Source: Acidimangrovimonas pyrenivorans
GTDB taxonomy: Bacteria > Pseudomonadota > Alphaproteobacteria > Rhodobacterales > Rhodobacteraceae
Reading direction: 5' to 3'
DNA length: 64,000 nt
NCBI RefSeq assembly: GCF_042643245.1
Contig: NZ_JBHRSK010000007.1
Coordinates: forward strand, 1 to 64,000
The translations under genes were made by a program, and so were the position numbers. Positions 43,681 through 53,681 of the stretch are shown in pieces. The notes below the pieces were generated by a model. It was not told where the DNA came from. It did no database searches and saw nothing but the letters and a program-made list of their open reading frames with translations. How positions within the stretch are numbered: the stretch's first letter is position 1; each line of letters opens with the position of its first letter.

Positions 43681-43697
43681 TTTCCATAAATTGGAAA
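43681..43697. promoter_or_regulatory. palindrome overlapping the LysR ribosome binding site
   Basis: TTTCCA-N5-TGGAAA is perfect and ends four bases before the LysR ATG, covering its GGAAA Shine-Dalgarno. In the 103-base divergent spacer it is the best operator candidate. Binding would block LysR translation initiation or transcription and so fits negative autoregulation. Confidence 0.55.
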
Positions 43698-43701
43698 TCG
43701 C

Positions 43702-44598
43702 ATGACCGATCGTCTCGAGACCATGGCCATCCTCCTGCGGGTGGTGGAAGAGGGCAGCCTGACCGCCGGCGCGCGGGCCTTGCGGATGCCGATCGCCACC
43801 GTCAGCCGCCGGGTTTCCGAACTGGAGGGCAAGCTGGGCGCCGAACTGCTGCTGCGCTCGCCCCGCGGCCTGACGCTGACCGACACGGGCCGGACCTATG
43901 TCGCCGCCTGCCGCAGGATCCTGGAGGACGTGTCGGAGGCCGAACGCATCGCCTCCGGCGAGTTCTCCGCGCCGCGCGGGGTGTTGACCATGACCGCCCC
44001 GATCGTCTTCGGCCGCTTGCATGTGCTGCCCGCGGTCAACGCCTTCCTGCGGGCCTTCCCGGATGTCGACGTGCAGCTGGAGCTGACGGACCGCCCGGTC
44101 AACCTGCATGAAGAGCATCTCGATCTGGCGGTGCGCATCGGGCCGCTTGCCGACAGCGTGTTCATTGCCCGCAAGGTCGGCGAGGTGCGCCGGATCGTCT
44201 GCGCCAGCCCCTCCTACCTTGCGGAGCGCGGAACGCCGGCGGCCCCGGGCGAGCTGTCGGCGCTCGATGCCATCACCTTCCAGAACCTGATGTCGCCGCG
44301 GGACTGGCGGTTTGGTTCCGGCCGGCAGGAAAGGACCGTGCCGGTGCATTCGCGGCTGGTCGTGAACACCGCCGAAGCGGCAGTCGACGCCGCCGTCGAC
44401 GGGCTCGGCTTTACCCGCGTTCTGTCCTACCAGGCCGCCGCCGCGATCAGGGCCGGGCGGCTCGTGCCGCTGCTGCAGGATCACGAGCCCGCGCCCTGGC
44501 CGGTCCATCTTCTCTACGAGCCGCGCCCCTTGCTGCCGCAGAAGCTTCGCGCCTTCCTCGACTTCGCGGCGCCGAGGCTGGCGGCCGAACTGGCCTGA
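43702..44598 (+). CDS. LysR-family transcriptional regulator
   Basis: This 298-residue LysR protein has its HTH at residues 3-62 (LTAGARALRMPIATVSRRVS) and a substrate-binding domain from about residue 90 (GVLTMTAPIVFGRLHVLPAV), of the AaeR/DsdC-like CrgA group. It is divergent from the AhpD-like, chimeric and PPOX genes and probably controls them. Confidence 0.88.
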   Translation: MTDRLETMAILLRVVEEGSLTAGARALRMPIATVSRRVSELEGKLGAELLLRSPRGLTLTDTGRTYVAACRRILEDVSEAERIASGEFSAPRGVLTMTAPIVFGRLHVLPAVNAFLRAFPDVDVQLELTDRPVNLHEEHLDLAVRIGPLADSVFIARKVGEVRRIVCASPSYLAERGTPAAPGELSALDAITFQNLMSPRDWRFGSGRQERTVPVHSRLVVNTAEAAVDAAVDGLGFTRVLSYQAAAAIRAGRLVPLLQDHEPAPWPVHLLYEPRPLLPQKLRAFLDFAAPRLAAELA

Positions 44599-44941
44599 TC
44601 CTGGCCGCGCAGATGGCGACGGTGCCGGCAAGATGCCGGCCTCGATTGCTGCCGGTGGTGGCGGCGCCGCGAGGGCGCGCCTCGTCCCGCTTGGCAGCCA
44701 TTCGAGCCGCAAGCGGCTGAAGACCGCCCCCTTCTCGTCGGGCCGCGACACGACGTGACCGGCCGTTGCCGCCCTTCAGGAGCATGACGCGCGGCCCCGG
44801 AGGCGGCCATCCGAACCGTTGCAGCGGATGGATGGCACCTTCGCCCCCTGCGACCGGACACCGGCGAAGGGCCGGCGCCGTCGAGCGGATCGAGCACGAG
44901 AACGCTCCGCCCGAGAGGCAGCCGCTTGCGGCCGCACAGGC
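44599..44941. other. 343-base gap, no gene recognised
   Basis: This convergent gap lies between LysR (plus) and livH (minus). Short frames on both strands lack ribosome binding sites. AGCCGC-AA-GCGGCT near 44707-44720 is a small palindrome, and a related CAGCCGCTTGCGGC occurs near 44921-44934. No convincing terminator or known gene remnant was seen. Confidence 0.4.
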
Positions 44942-45829
44942 TCAGACCTTGATCATCTTCCTGCGCGTCATCAGCCCGTCGGGGCGGAACAGCATGACGA
45001 GGATCACCAGCAGGATCGAGAAGGCATCGCGATAGGGCAGCAACGCGTCGGGCAGGTAGGCCTGCAGGAAGACCTCGACGAAGCCCAGCAGGAAGCCGCC
45101 GGCGACCGCTCCGGACAGGCTGCCGAGGCCGCCGATCACCGCCGCGATGAAGGCCTTGAGCACCGGCAGGAACCCCATCAGCGGATCGACGCTGCCGCGC
45201 TGCGCCACCCATAGCAGCCCGGCCACGCCGGCCAGCAGCCCCGACAGCGCGAAGGAGGTCGCGACCACGGTGTTGGCCCGGATCCCCATCAGCTGGACGA
45301 CCGCGAAATCCTGGGCCGCGGCGCGCATCGCGCGCCCGGCGACGGTGCGGGCGAGGAACAGGTTCAGCGCCACCAGCATCAGTGCCGTGACCGCGATCGA
45401 GATCGCCTGGATCACCCCCAGGTGCAGCGCCCCGATCGCGATCTGCCCCGACAGCGCAGCCGGAAAGTTGATCGGCAGCGGCCGCGCCGAGATCAGGTCC
45501 TGGAACAGGATCCGCAGGATCGCGCTGATCGCGAAGCTGGTCAGCAGCAGTGTCGTGCCCGAGGCACCGCGCACCGGGCGGAAGGCGACCGCCTCCATCG
45601 CGGCGGCCAGAACCACCGCGGCGACCACCGCGACGGCGCAGGCCAGCGGAAAGGACAGCCCGGCGAGCAGCGCGAAGTAGAGCGCATATCCCGCGGCGGT
45701 CATCAGCTCGCCATGGGCGAAGTTGATCAGCCCGGAGATCGAGAACACCACGGCAAGGCCGAGGGCCAGCAGCGCATAGGTGCCGCCGAGGCTGAGGGCG
45801 TTGACGAACTGCTGAATGAAGATGTCCAT
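44942..45829 (-). CDS. livH: branched-chain-type ABC transporter permease LivH (second system)
   Basis: This 295-residue permease has LivH signatures ALSLGGTYALLALGLAVVF, LINFAHGELMTA and AVIGGLGSLSGAVAGG. It is the last gene of the second importer. It pairs with the permease half of the fused protein encoded at 47874-49685. Confidence 0.9.
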   Translation of the reverse strand: MDIFIQQFVNALSLGGTYALLALGLAVVFSISGLINFAHGELMTAAGYALYFALLAGLSFPLACAVAVVAAVVLAAAMEAVAFRPVRGASGTTLLLTSFAISAILRILFQDLISARPLPINFPAALSGQIAIGALHLGVIQAISIAVTALMLVALNLFLARTVAGRAMRAAAQDFAVVQLMGIRANTVVATSFALSGLLAGVAGLLWVAQRGSVDPLMGFLPVLKAFIAAVIGGLGSLSGAVAGGFLLGFVEVFLQAYLPDALLPYRDAFSILLVILVMLFRPDGLMTRRKMIKV

Positions 45830-45864
45830 ATCCTGGATCCTTTGCTTGCAGGTCCCGGCGCCGC

Positions 45865-46587
45865 TCAGGCGCCGAGATAGGCGTCGCGGACGCTCGACGA
45901 GGCCGCCAGTTCGGCGGCGCTGCCCGAGATCTCGACGCGGCCGTTGACCAGCACATAGCCGCGGTCCGCGATCTCGAGCGCCCGTGCCGCGTTCTGCTCG
46001 ACCAGCAGGATCGTCAGGCCCCGGTCGCGCAGGCCGGCGATCAGGTCGAAGATGCCGTCGACGATCTGAGGTGCAAGCCCGAGCGAGGGCTCGTCGAGCA
46101 GCAGAAGGTCGGGCGAGGACATCAGCGCCCGGGCGATGGCCAGCATCTGCTGCTCCCCGCCCGACAGCGATCCCGCCTTCTGGTGCAGCCGCTGGCCGAG
46201 GATCGGGAAGCGCGCCAGCATGTCGGCCTCGACCGCGTCGAGCGGCCCGCGGCGTTGATGCCGGGCGCCACCGAGCAGCAGGTTCTCGGCCACCGTGAGC
46301 TCGGCGAAGACCCGGCGCCCCTCGGGCACCAGGGTCATGCCGCGACGAACGATCGCCTCGGTGGCCATGCGTCCGATTTCGGCCCCCTCGAAGCGGATCG
46401 CCTTCGCCTGGCGCGGGGCCAGCCCGACCAGCGCGTTGAGGGTCGAGCTCTTGCCGGCGCCATTGGCGCCGAGAAGGGTCACGATCTCGCCGCGCCGCAC
46501 CGACAGCGAGAGTCCCTTCACCGCCTCCACCGGGCCATAGGTGACATGCAGGTCGAGGGTCTCGAGCAGGGTTTCAGAACCGGTCAT
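45865..46587 (-). CDS. livF: branched-chain-type ABC transporter ATPase LivF (second system)
   Basis: This 240-residue ATPase has Walker A GANGAGKSS, signature LSGGEQQMLAIARAL, Walker B LLLLDEPSLGLAP and VEQN in the H-loop position. The start at 46587 is chosen behind GGAGAGGA. The frame extends upstream into the spacer hairpin. Confidence 0.9.
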   Translation of the reverse strand: MTGSETLLETLDLHVTYGPVEAVKGLSLSVRRGEIVTLLGANGAGKSSTLNALVGLAPRQAKAIRFEGAEIGRMATEAIVRRGMTLVPEGRRVFAELTVAENLLLGGARHQRRGPLDAVEADMLARFPILGQRLHQKAGSLSGGEQQMLAIARALMSSPDLLLLDEPSLGLAPQIVDGIFDLIAGLRDRGLTILLVEQNAARALEIADRGYVLVNGRVEISGSAAELAASSSVRDAYLGA

Positions 46588-46605
46588 TGTCCTCTCCAGA
46601 TCTGG

Positions 46606-46623
46606 CGGGAGACCACGCTCCCG
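46606..46623 (-). terminator. short hairpin between binding-protein and livF genes
   Basis: CGGGAG-N6-CTCCCG forms a 6-bp stem in the 57-base gap, next to a 10-base palindrome CCAGATCTGG (46596-46605). It has a position similar to the hairpin in the first importer and may attenuate downstream expression. It is weak. Confidence 0.35.
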
Positions 46624-46644
46624 GGCGGGCGGCATCGGGCGCGC

Positions 46645-47805
46645 TCAGGGCGCGGGCACCTTGCTGACGGGCGGGATGCCCTGGCTGACCAGCTCGCGCT
46701 TATCGCTGACGATGCGCACCAGGGAGACGCTGCGCAGCGGCATGCGGTCGGTGCCGGCATAGGTGATCGCCCCGGTCACGCCCTGCACATCCTTGAGGCC
46801 GGCGATGGCGTCGCGGATCGTCGCCGGGTCCAGGCTGCCGGCCTTCTTCACCGCTGCCGCGATCACATGGGCCAGGTCATAGCCGTTGGCGATATAGAGC
46901 GTGTCGGGCTTCTTACCGGTCAGCTTCTCGTAGCGGGCGTTGAAGGCGGCAAGCTTGCTGCCGGGCTTGGCGAAGCCGGCGGTCGAGTAGACCACCCCGT
47001 CGACCAGCTTGCCGAGGCCGAGCGTGGTCGGCGTGTCGATCCCGTCCGAGCCGAGCACCGGGATCTTGACGCCGGCGCCGCGCAGCTGGCGGATGAAGGC
47101 CGGGAACGCCGGTTCGTAGGCCGAGGTCATCAGCACGTCGGGCCGGGGGTCCATGGCGCTGATCTTGGTCACCACCGCGCTGAAATCCTGCTGGCCCAGG
47201 CTGTAGGAGGCCTGGCCGACCACCTTGCCGCCCTCGGCCTTGAAGACCTTGCCGAAATACTCGGGCAGCTTCAGCGTATAGGCGCTGTCGGGCGAGACCA
47301 GAAGATAGGCGGTCTTGTAGCCCTGCTTGATCGCGTATTCGGCCAGCATCGTGCCCTGCTCGTTATCGGCCGGATAGGCGCCGAACATGTAGTCGCCGAC
47401 ATCGAGCGGAAGCGTCGGGGTGCTGGCGCAGAACGAGAAGGTCGGGATCTTCGCCTGCTGGGCGATCAGGCCGGCGGCGATCGAGGGGTCGGCGTCGCAG
47501 GGGGTGATCATCACCTGGATCCCCGCCCCGGCCAGGTCCTGCGCGGCAAGCGCGGTCTCGGCGGTGTCCGAGCGGGTGTCCTTGGTGATCAGCTTGATCT
47601 TCCACTTGCCGTCGATGCCGCCGGCGGCGTTGATCTCGTCCACCCCCATGCGGAAGCCCGCCAGCGAAGGCTGGTCGTAGGGCGCCAGCGCCCCGGTCTG
47701 GGCCGTGGCGAGGCCGATGGTCAGGTCCTTGGCCTGGGCCGGCAAGGTCGCCGCCGCGGCCAGGGCCGTCGCCGTCACGGCGATGCGGAGTGCCTGTCTG
47801 GTCAT
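46645..47805 (-). CDS. ABC transporter substrate-binding protein (branched-chain amino acid type)
   Basis: This 386-residue periplasmic type I binding protein has a Sec signal peptide (TRQALRIAVTATALAAAA, cleavage near AQA). Fold landmarks are LTIGLATAQTGALAPYDQPS, GVDEINAAGGIDG and YIANGYDLAHVIAAA. The ATG at 47805 follows GGGAG. Its position next to lysine/pipecolate-type catabolic genes suggests an amino acid or cyclic amino acid ligand, which sequence alone cannot prove. Confidence 0.87.
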   Translation of the reverse strand: MTRQALRIAVTATALAAAATLPAQAKDLTIGLATAQTGALAPYDQPSLAGFRMGVDEINAAGGIDGKWKIKLITKDTRSDTAETALAAQDLAGAGIQVMITPCDADPSIAAGLIAQQAKIPTFSFCASTPTLPLDVGDYMFGAYPADNEQGTMLAEYAIKQGYKTAYLLVSPDSAYTLKLPEYFGKVFKAEGGKVVGQASYSLGQQDFSAVVTKISAMDPRPDVLMTSAYEPAFPAFIRQLRGAGVKIPVLGSDGIDTPTTLGLGKLVDGVVYSTAGFAKPGSKLAAFNARYEKLTGKKPDTLYIANGYDLAHVIAAAVKKAGSLDPATIRDAIAGLKDVQGVTGAITYAGTDRMPLRSVSLVRIVSDKRELVSQGIPPVSKVPAP

Positions 47806-47873
47806 GTCAATCTCCCTTTGGACATGGCGGCCGCGATTTCCCTTGCCGCGGCCGGTGGTTGTATCTTGGGCGC

Positions 47874-49685
<1,812 letters not shown>

Positions 49686-49760
49686 CCACCCTGTCCTCTT
49701 TGGCGGCCCGACAGCAGGCCCTGTTCGTGATGCCTCAAGCAAAACGGCGGCCAAGCGCAA

Positions 49761-49797
49761 TGTCAAGAATTTTTCAAATTTTATGCTTATGTTGACA
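49761..49797. promoter_or_regulatory. divergent promoter region between livMG and the RpiR gene
   Basis: An AT-rich island carries TGTCAA (49761-49766) and TTGACA (49792-49797) as inverted hexamers 25 bases apart. Each reads as a consensus -35 box pointing outward, one per transcript. The -10 boxes are poor. Repeated AAATTTT runs between them could be RpiR half-sites. Confidence 0.45.
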
Positions 49798-49882
49798 AAT
49801 GTAATGAAATGCACAATCGTTGGTCACAGCCCTGTGCCGGCCGGATCGGCTCGGGCCTGGCAGGAAAGAAACGGAGGGAGCC

Positions 49883-50794
49883 ATGTCGATTCGGAGTTTG
49901 CTGACGGATAAGGGCATCGAATTCACGCCCGCCGACCGCAAGCTGGCGCGCGTGCTGCTGGCGAATTACCCGGCGGCGGGACTGAACACGGTGGTCGCAT
50001 TCTCCGCCGCCGCCGGGGTGTCGCCGCCATCGGTGGTGCGATTCGTCAACCGGCTGGGCTTCCCCAGCTATCCCGAGTTCCAGCGCGCCCTGCTGGCCGA
50101 GGTCGAGGAGCGGATGAATTCGCCGCTCGAGATGCTCGATGCCGGCAAGGGCATGGACGCCCCGGAGGGGATCTATCAGGAGGTGCTGCACGCGACCTCG
50201 GTCGCGGTCGAGCAGACCGGGCTGGCCTCGACCGCCAGCGACGTCGACGAGGCGGTGCGGCTGCTGACCGACGAGAATGCCTCGGTCTTCTGCCTCGGCG
50301 GCCGCTTCTCGGGCTATCTCGCCGGCTCTCTCTGGGCGCATCTGAACCTCTTGCGCCCGGGCTGCCGCCTGATCACGGGCGCGACCGCCGACCGGGTCGA
50401 CAGGATCGCCGACATCCGCCGCCGCGACGTGCTCGCTGTCTACGACTACCGGCGCTACCAGATGGACACGATCAGCCTGGCCCGGGCCGCCGCCGAGCAG
50501 GGCGCGCGGATCCTGCTGTTCACCGACCGCTGGCAATCGCCGATCGCCGAACTGGCCAAGACCATCCTCACGGTGCCGGTCGAAAGCCCGACGCCCTTCG
50601 ACACCATGGTTCCGGCCCTGGCGCAGACCGAGGCGCTGGTCGGCGTGCTCACCGCCAGGCTGGCCCAGCGCTCGCGCGCGCGGTTCGAGCGGATCGAGGC
50701 GTTGCGGCGCCAGGCCGGCATCACCGAGTTCGCCCCCGATCCCGCTTCCGGCCCCGCTTCCGCCAAGCCGGACGGCGGCGACGGGGACCAGTGA
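49883..50794 (+). CDS. RpiR-family transcriptional regulator (MurR/RpiR HTH plus SIS domain)
   Basis: This 303-residue protein has an N-terminal HTH (residues 35-75, FSAAAGVSPPSVVRFVNRLG) and a SIS sugar-isomerase-like domain (VFCLGGRFSGYLAGSLWAH). The ATG at 49883 follows GGAGGGAG. RpiR regulators adjoin D-lysine/pipecolate genes in Pseudomonas putida, so control of the flanking importer and catabolic operon is plausible. The effector is unknown. Confidence 0.85.
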   Translation: MSIRSLLTDKGIEFTPADRKLARVLLANYPAAGLNTVVAFSAAAGVSPPSVVRFVNRLGFPSYPEFQRALLAEVEERMNSPLEMLDAGKGMDAPEGIYQEVLHATSVAVEQTGLASTASDVDEAVRLLTDENASVFCLGGRFSGYLAGSLWAHLNLLRPGCRLITGATADRVDRIADIRRRDVLAVYDYRRYQMDTISLARAAAEQGARILLFTDRWQSPIAELAKTILTVPVESPTPFDTMVPALAQTEALVGVLTARLAQRSRARFERIEALRRQAGITEFAPDPASGPASAKPDGGDGDQ

Positions 50795-50819
50795 CATCCA
50801 ACAAGGACAAGAACCTCCG

Positions 50820-51479
50820 ATGAGTCATGACACCCCCCGCCCCGGCCGTGACGCCGCCTATCGCACCGGCGAGACCGCGTTGCTGTTTGTCGACATGCAG
50901 CGGATCTGGGCCGAGCCGATGATGGACCCGAAACATCCCTTGCCCGCCGACGCCCCCTTCATGCGCCGTCTTGCCGAAACCGTCGTGCCCAACCAGGTCC
51001 GGCTGCTCGCGGCCTTCCGCGATGCCGGCGAAAACGTGCTGCACACGATCATCGAGAGCCTGACCGAGGATGGCCGCGACCGTTCGCTCGACCACAAGCT
51101 GTCGGACATGCATGTGCCGAAAGGGGCGCCCGAGGGCGCCATCATCGCGCCGCTGGCGCCGCGCACCAACGAGATCGTGCTGCCGAAGACGTCGTCGGGT
51201 CTCTTCAACTCGACCAATGCCGACTACGTGCTGCGCAACCTCGGCACCCGGTTCCTGGTGATCGCCGGGATCGTCACCGATCAATGCGTCGACATGGCCG
51301 TGCGCGACGCCGCCGACCGCGGCTACATGGTGACCCTCGTCCACGACGCCTGCGCGACCTACAGCGAGGACCGCCACCGGGCGGCACTGAACGCTTTCGG
51401 CGGCTATTGCTGGATCACCGACACCGAAACCGTGCTGGCCCGGATCGCGGCGCTGAAGGGAGTTGCCGCAGATGTCTGA
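50820..51479 (+). CDS. isochorismatase-family cysteine hydrolase
   Basis: This 219-residue hydrolase has the catalytic triad D25 (LLFVDMQRIW), K123 (LPKTSSG) and C156 (GIVTDQCVD). Members hydrolyse amides or isochorismate-like ethers. Here the neighbours (a glutamine-synthetase-like ligase, an N-formylglutamate amidohydrolase-like protein and a cyclodeaminase) suggest amide chemistry on an amino acid derivative. It is cytoplasmic. The next gene starts eight bases before its stop. Confidence 0.82.
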   Translation: MSHDTPRPGRDAAYRTGETALLFVDMQRIWAEPMMDPKHPLPADAPFMRRLAETVVPNQVRLLAAFRDAGENVLHTIIESLTEDGRDRSLDHKLSDMHVPKGAPEGAIIAPLAPRTNEIVLPKTSSGLFNSTNADYVLRNLGTRFLVIAGIVTDQCVDMAVRDAADRGYMVTLVHDACATYSEDRHRAALNAFGGYCWITDTETVLARIAALKGVAADV

Positions 51480-52788
51480 CGCGATGGAACTGGCAAGCTT
51501 CGTGACCACCGATCTCTGCGCCATCACCCGGGGCCGCGCGGTGGCGGCGCAGGATCTCGACAAGGCGCTGGCGCGCGGCCTCGGCTGGGTGCCCGCGAAC
51601 CTCGCGCTCACCCCGCAGGGAGAGATCGCCGAGGACACGCCCTTCGGCTCCTCCGGCGACCTGCGCCTCGCGCCCGATCCCGAGGCCCGGATACGGGTCG
51701 AGATCGGGGGCCGCACGCCGCTGCATTTCTACCACTCCGATATCACCGCGCTGGACGGCACGCCGTGGGATTGCTGCGTGCGTTCGCTGCTGAAATCGGC
51801 GCTGGCCGATCTCGAGGAGGAGTTTGGCCTGCGCCTCACCGCCGCCTTCGAGCACGAATTCCAGATCTTCGGCGCTGGCTGGATCGCGGCGGCCCCGTTC
51901 TCGCTGGCGGCGGCGCGCCGCGCCGACGCGTTCGGGCCCCGGCTGGTCGGGCTGCTCGAGGCCGCCGGCTGCGCGCCGGAAACCTTCCTGCCCGAATACG
52001 GCACGGACCAGTACGAGATCGTCTGTGCCCCGGCCCCGGCGCTGGCCGCGGCCGACCGTGCCGTGTCCGTGCGCGAGATCACCCGCGAGCTGGCCGCCTC
52101 GTTGGGCTGGCGCGCGAGCTTCGCGCCCAAGACTGCGCCCGAGGCGATCGGCAATGGCGTCCATATCCATTTCAGCCTGACCGAGAGCGACGGCACCCCG
52201 GCGACCTACGATCCCGACCGGCCCGGGCGAATGTCCGAACGCGCGGCACGCTTCGCCGCCGGAATCGTCGCCCATATGCCGGCGCTGGCCGCCTTCGCGG
52301 CGCCCAGCGCGGTTTCCAGCCTGCGCCTGCAGCCCCACCACTGGGCCGCGTCCTGGACGACGCTGGGCGAGCATGACCGCGAGGCGACGCTGCGCATCTG
52401 CCCGACCTCGCAGAAGCCGGGCTACGACCCGTCGCGCGCCTTCAACCTCGAATTCCGGGCCGCCGACGCCACCGCCAGCCCGCATCTCGCGCTGGCGCTG
52501 CTGGTCCGCGCCGGGATGGAGGGGCTGCGCCGGGGCTTCGAGCCGGCGCCGATCACCCGCGGCGACCCCGGCGCCATGAGCCCCGCGGCGCGCGCGGCCG
52601 CCGGCATCGCCCGGCTCCCCGCGACCCCGGCCGAGGGGCTGGCGGCGATCGTGTCCGACCCGGTGCTCTGCGCCGCGCTCGCGCCCGATCTGCTCGCCTG
52701 CTACCTCGGCCTGCGCCGCAAGGAACAGGCGCTGACCGCCGATCTCGACGAGGCGGCGCTCTGCGCCCGATATGCGGAGATTTACTGA
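51472..52788 (+). CDS. glutamine synthetase-like protein (gamma-glutamyl ligase type)
   Basis: This 438-residue protein of the glutamine synthetase superfamily has recognisable metal and ATP regions: FEHEFQIF (ExE), EYGTDQYEI and GNGVHIHFSL with the conserved histidine. FRAADATASPHLALAL matches the C-terminal arginine-bearing block. The N-terminal beta-grasp domain is short. Such proteins often glutamylate amines or anilines and do not make glutamine. It overlaps its neighbours on both sides, so it works with them. A conventional GlnA role is unlikely. Confidence 0.8.
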   Translation: MSDAMELASFVTTDLCAITRGRAVAAQDLDKALARGLGWVPANLALTPQGEIAEDTPFGSSGDLRLAPDPEARIRVEIGGRTPLHFYHSDITALDGTPWDCCVRSLLKSALADLEEEFGLRLTAAFEHEFQIFGAGWIAAAPFSLAAARRADAFGPRLVGLLEAAGCAPETFLPEYGTDQYEIVCAPAPALAAADRAVSVREITRELAASLGWRASFAPKTAPEAIGNGVHIHFSLTESDGTPATYDPDRPGRMSERAARFAAGIVAHMPALAAFAAPSAVSSLRLQPHHWAASWTTLGEHDREATLRICPTSQKPGYDPSRAFNLEFRAADATASPHLALALLVRAGMEGLRRGFEPAPITRGDPGAMSPAARAAAGIARLPATPAEGLAAIVSDPVLCAALAPDLLACYLGLRRKEQALTADLDEAALCARYAEIY

Positions 52789-53585
52789 TGACGCCCGGCG
52801 AATTGTCACCGTTGCCGCCGCTGCTGGCGATCGACGAGCCCCCGGCCTACGGCGCCGTCAATCCCGACGGCACCGCGCCGCTGGTGCTGCTGTGCGAACA
52901 CGCGGCGCTGCGGATCCCGCGCAAGCTTGGCGATCTCGGCCTGTCCGAGGCCGAGCGCCGCCGCCATATCGGCTGGGACATCGGCGCGATGGCCCTGGCC
53001 CTGGGGCTGTCGGACGCGCTCGATGCATCGCTGTTCCACACCAACTACTCCCGCCTCGTCGTCGACTGCAACCGCGAGACCGGCAATCCCGGGCAGGTGC
53101 CCGAACGCAGCGAAGCGACCGCGGTGCCGGGCAATATCGGCCTTGCCCCGCGCGCCCGGCGGCAACGGATCGAGACGCTGTTCTCGCCCTTCCACGCGGC
53201 GGTATCGCGGCGGCTCGACCGGATGCAGGCGCAGGGCCTGCGCCCCCTCGTCGTCGGCGTCCACAGCTTCAACCCGGTCTATCACGAGGTCGCCCGCCCC
53301 TGGGATGTCGGCGTTCTCTATGCCGGCGCCCGGGACTTCGCCGCCGGGCTGATGGCCGGCCTGCGCGCGCAGGGCCCCGAGTTGACGATCGGCGACAACG
53401 AGCCCTACCGGATCGACCATGACGACTACACCGTGCCCTTCCATGGCGAGGCCCGGGGTCTGCCCGCGGTGCTGATCGAGGTGCGCAACGACCTGATCGC
53501 CGATCACGCCGGCGTCGCGCTCTGGACCCACCGGCTGGCCCATTGCCTGCGCCCGCTGCTGCCCGGTCACGGCGTCCTGCCCTGA
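52788..53585 (+). CDS. N-formylglutamate amidohydrolase family protein
   Basis: This 265-residue protein has the family blocks LLCEHAALRIP, HIGWDIGAMALAL, YSRLVVDCNRETGNP and VGVHSFNPVY, expected to form the metal site. True HutG hydrolyses N-formylglutamate in histidine catabolism, but no hut genes are seen. In an operon with a GS-like ligase it may hydrolyse the gamma-glutamyl or N-acyl product of a related step. The ATG overlaps the previous stop (TGATG). Confidence 0.8.
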   Translation: MTPGELSPLPPLLAIDEPPAYGAVNPDGTAPLVLLCEHAALRIPRKLGDLGLSEAERRRHIGWDIGAMALALGLSDALDASLFHTNYSRLVVDCNRETGNPGQVPERSEATAVPGNIGLAPRARRQRIETLFSPFHAAVSRRLDRMQAQGLRPLVVGVHSFNPVYHEVARPWDVGVLYAGARDFAAGLMAGLRAQGPELTIGDNEPYRIDHDDYTVPFHGEARGLPAVLIEVRNDLIADHAGVALWTHRLAHCLRPLLPGHGVLP

Positions 53586-53681
53586 TCCCGGCGGCGGCAC
53601 CGCTCCTTCTCGCATCCTCTCTCATCCGACCGAACGCCCCGGGGCGAACGGTCACCTGCATCCCCAGATACGGAGATCATC

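Noticed and set aside
44599..44941. Gene remnant or small RNA in the convergent gap
   Set aside because: Only small palindromes were seen. No promoter, terminator pair or family match was visible.
52788..53585. Histidine utilisation gene hutG
   Set aside because: No hutU, hutH or hutI was found nearby. The operon partners are amide-forming enzymes, so only the family name is given.
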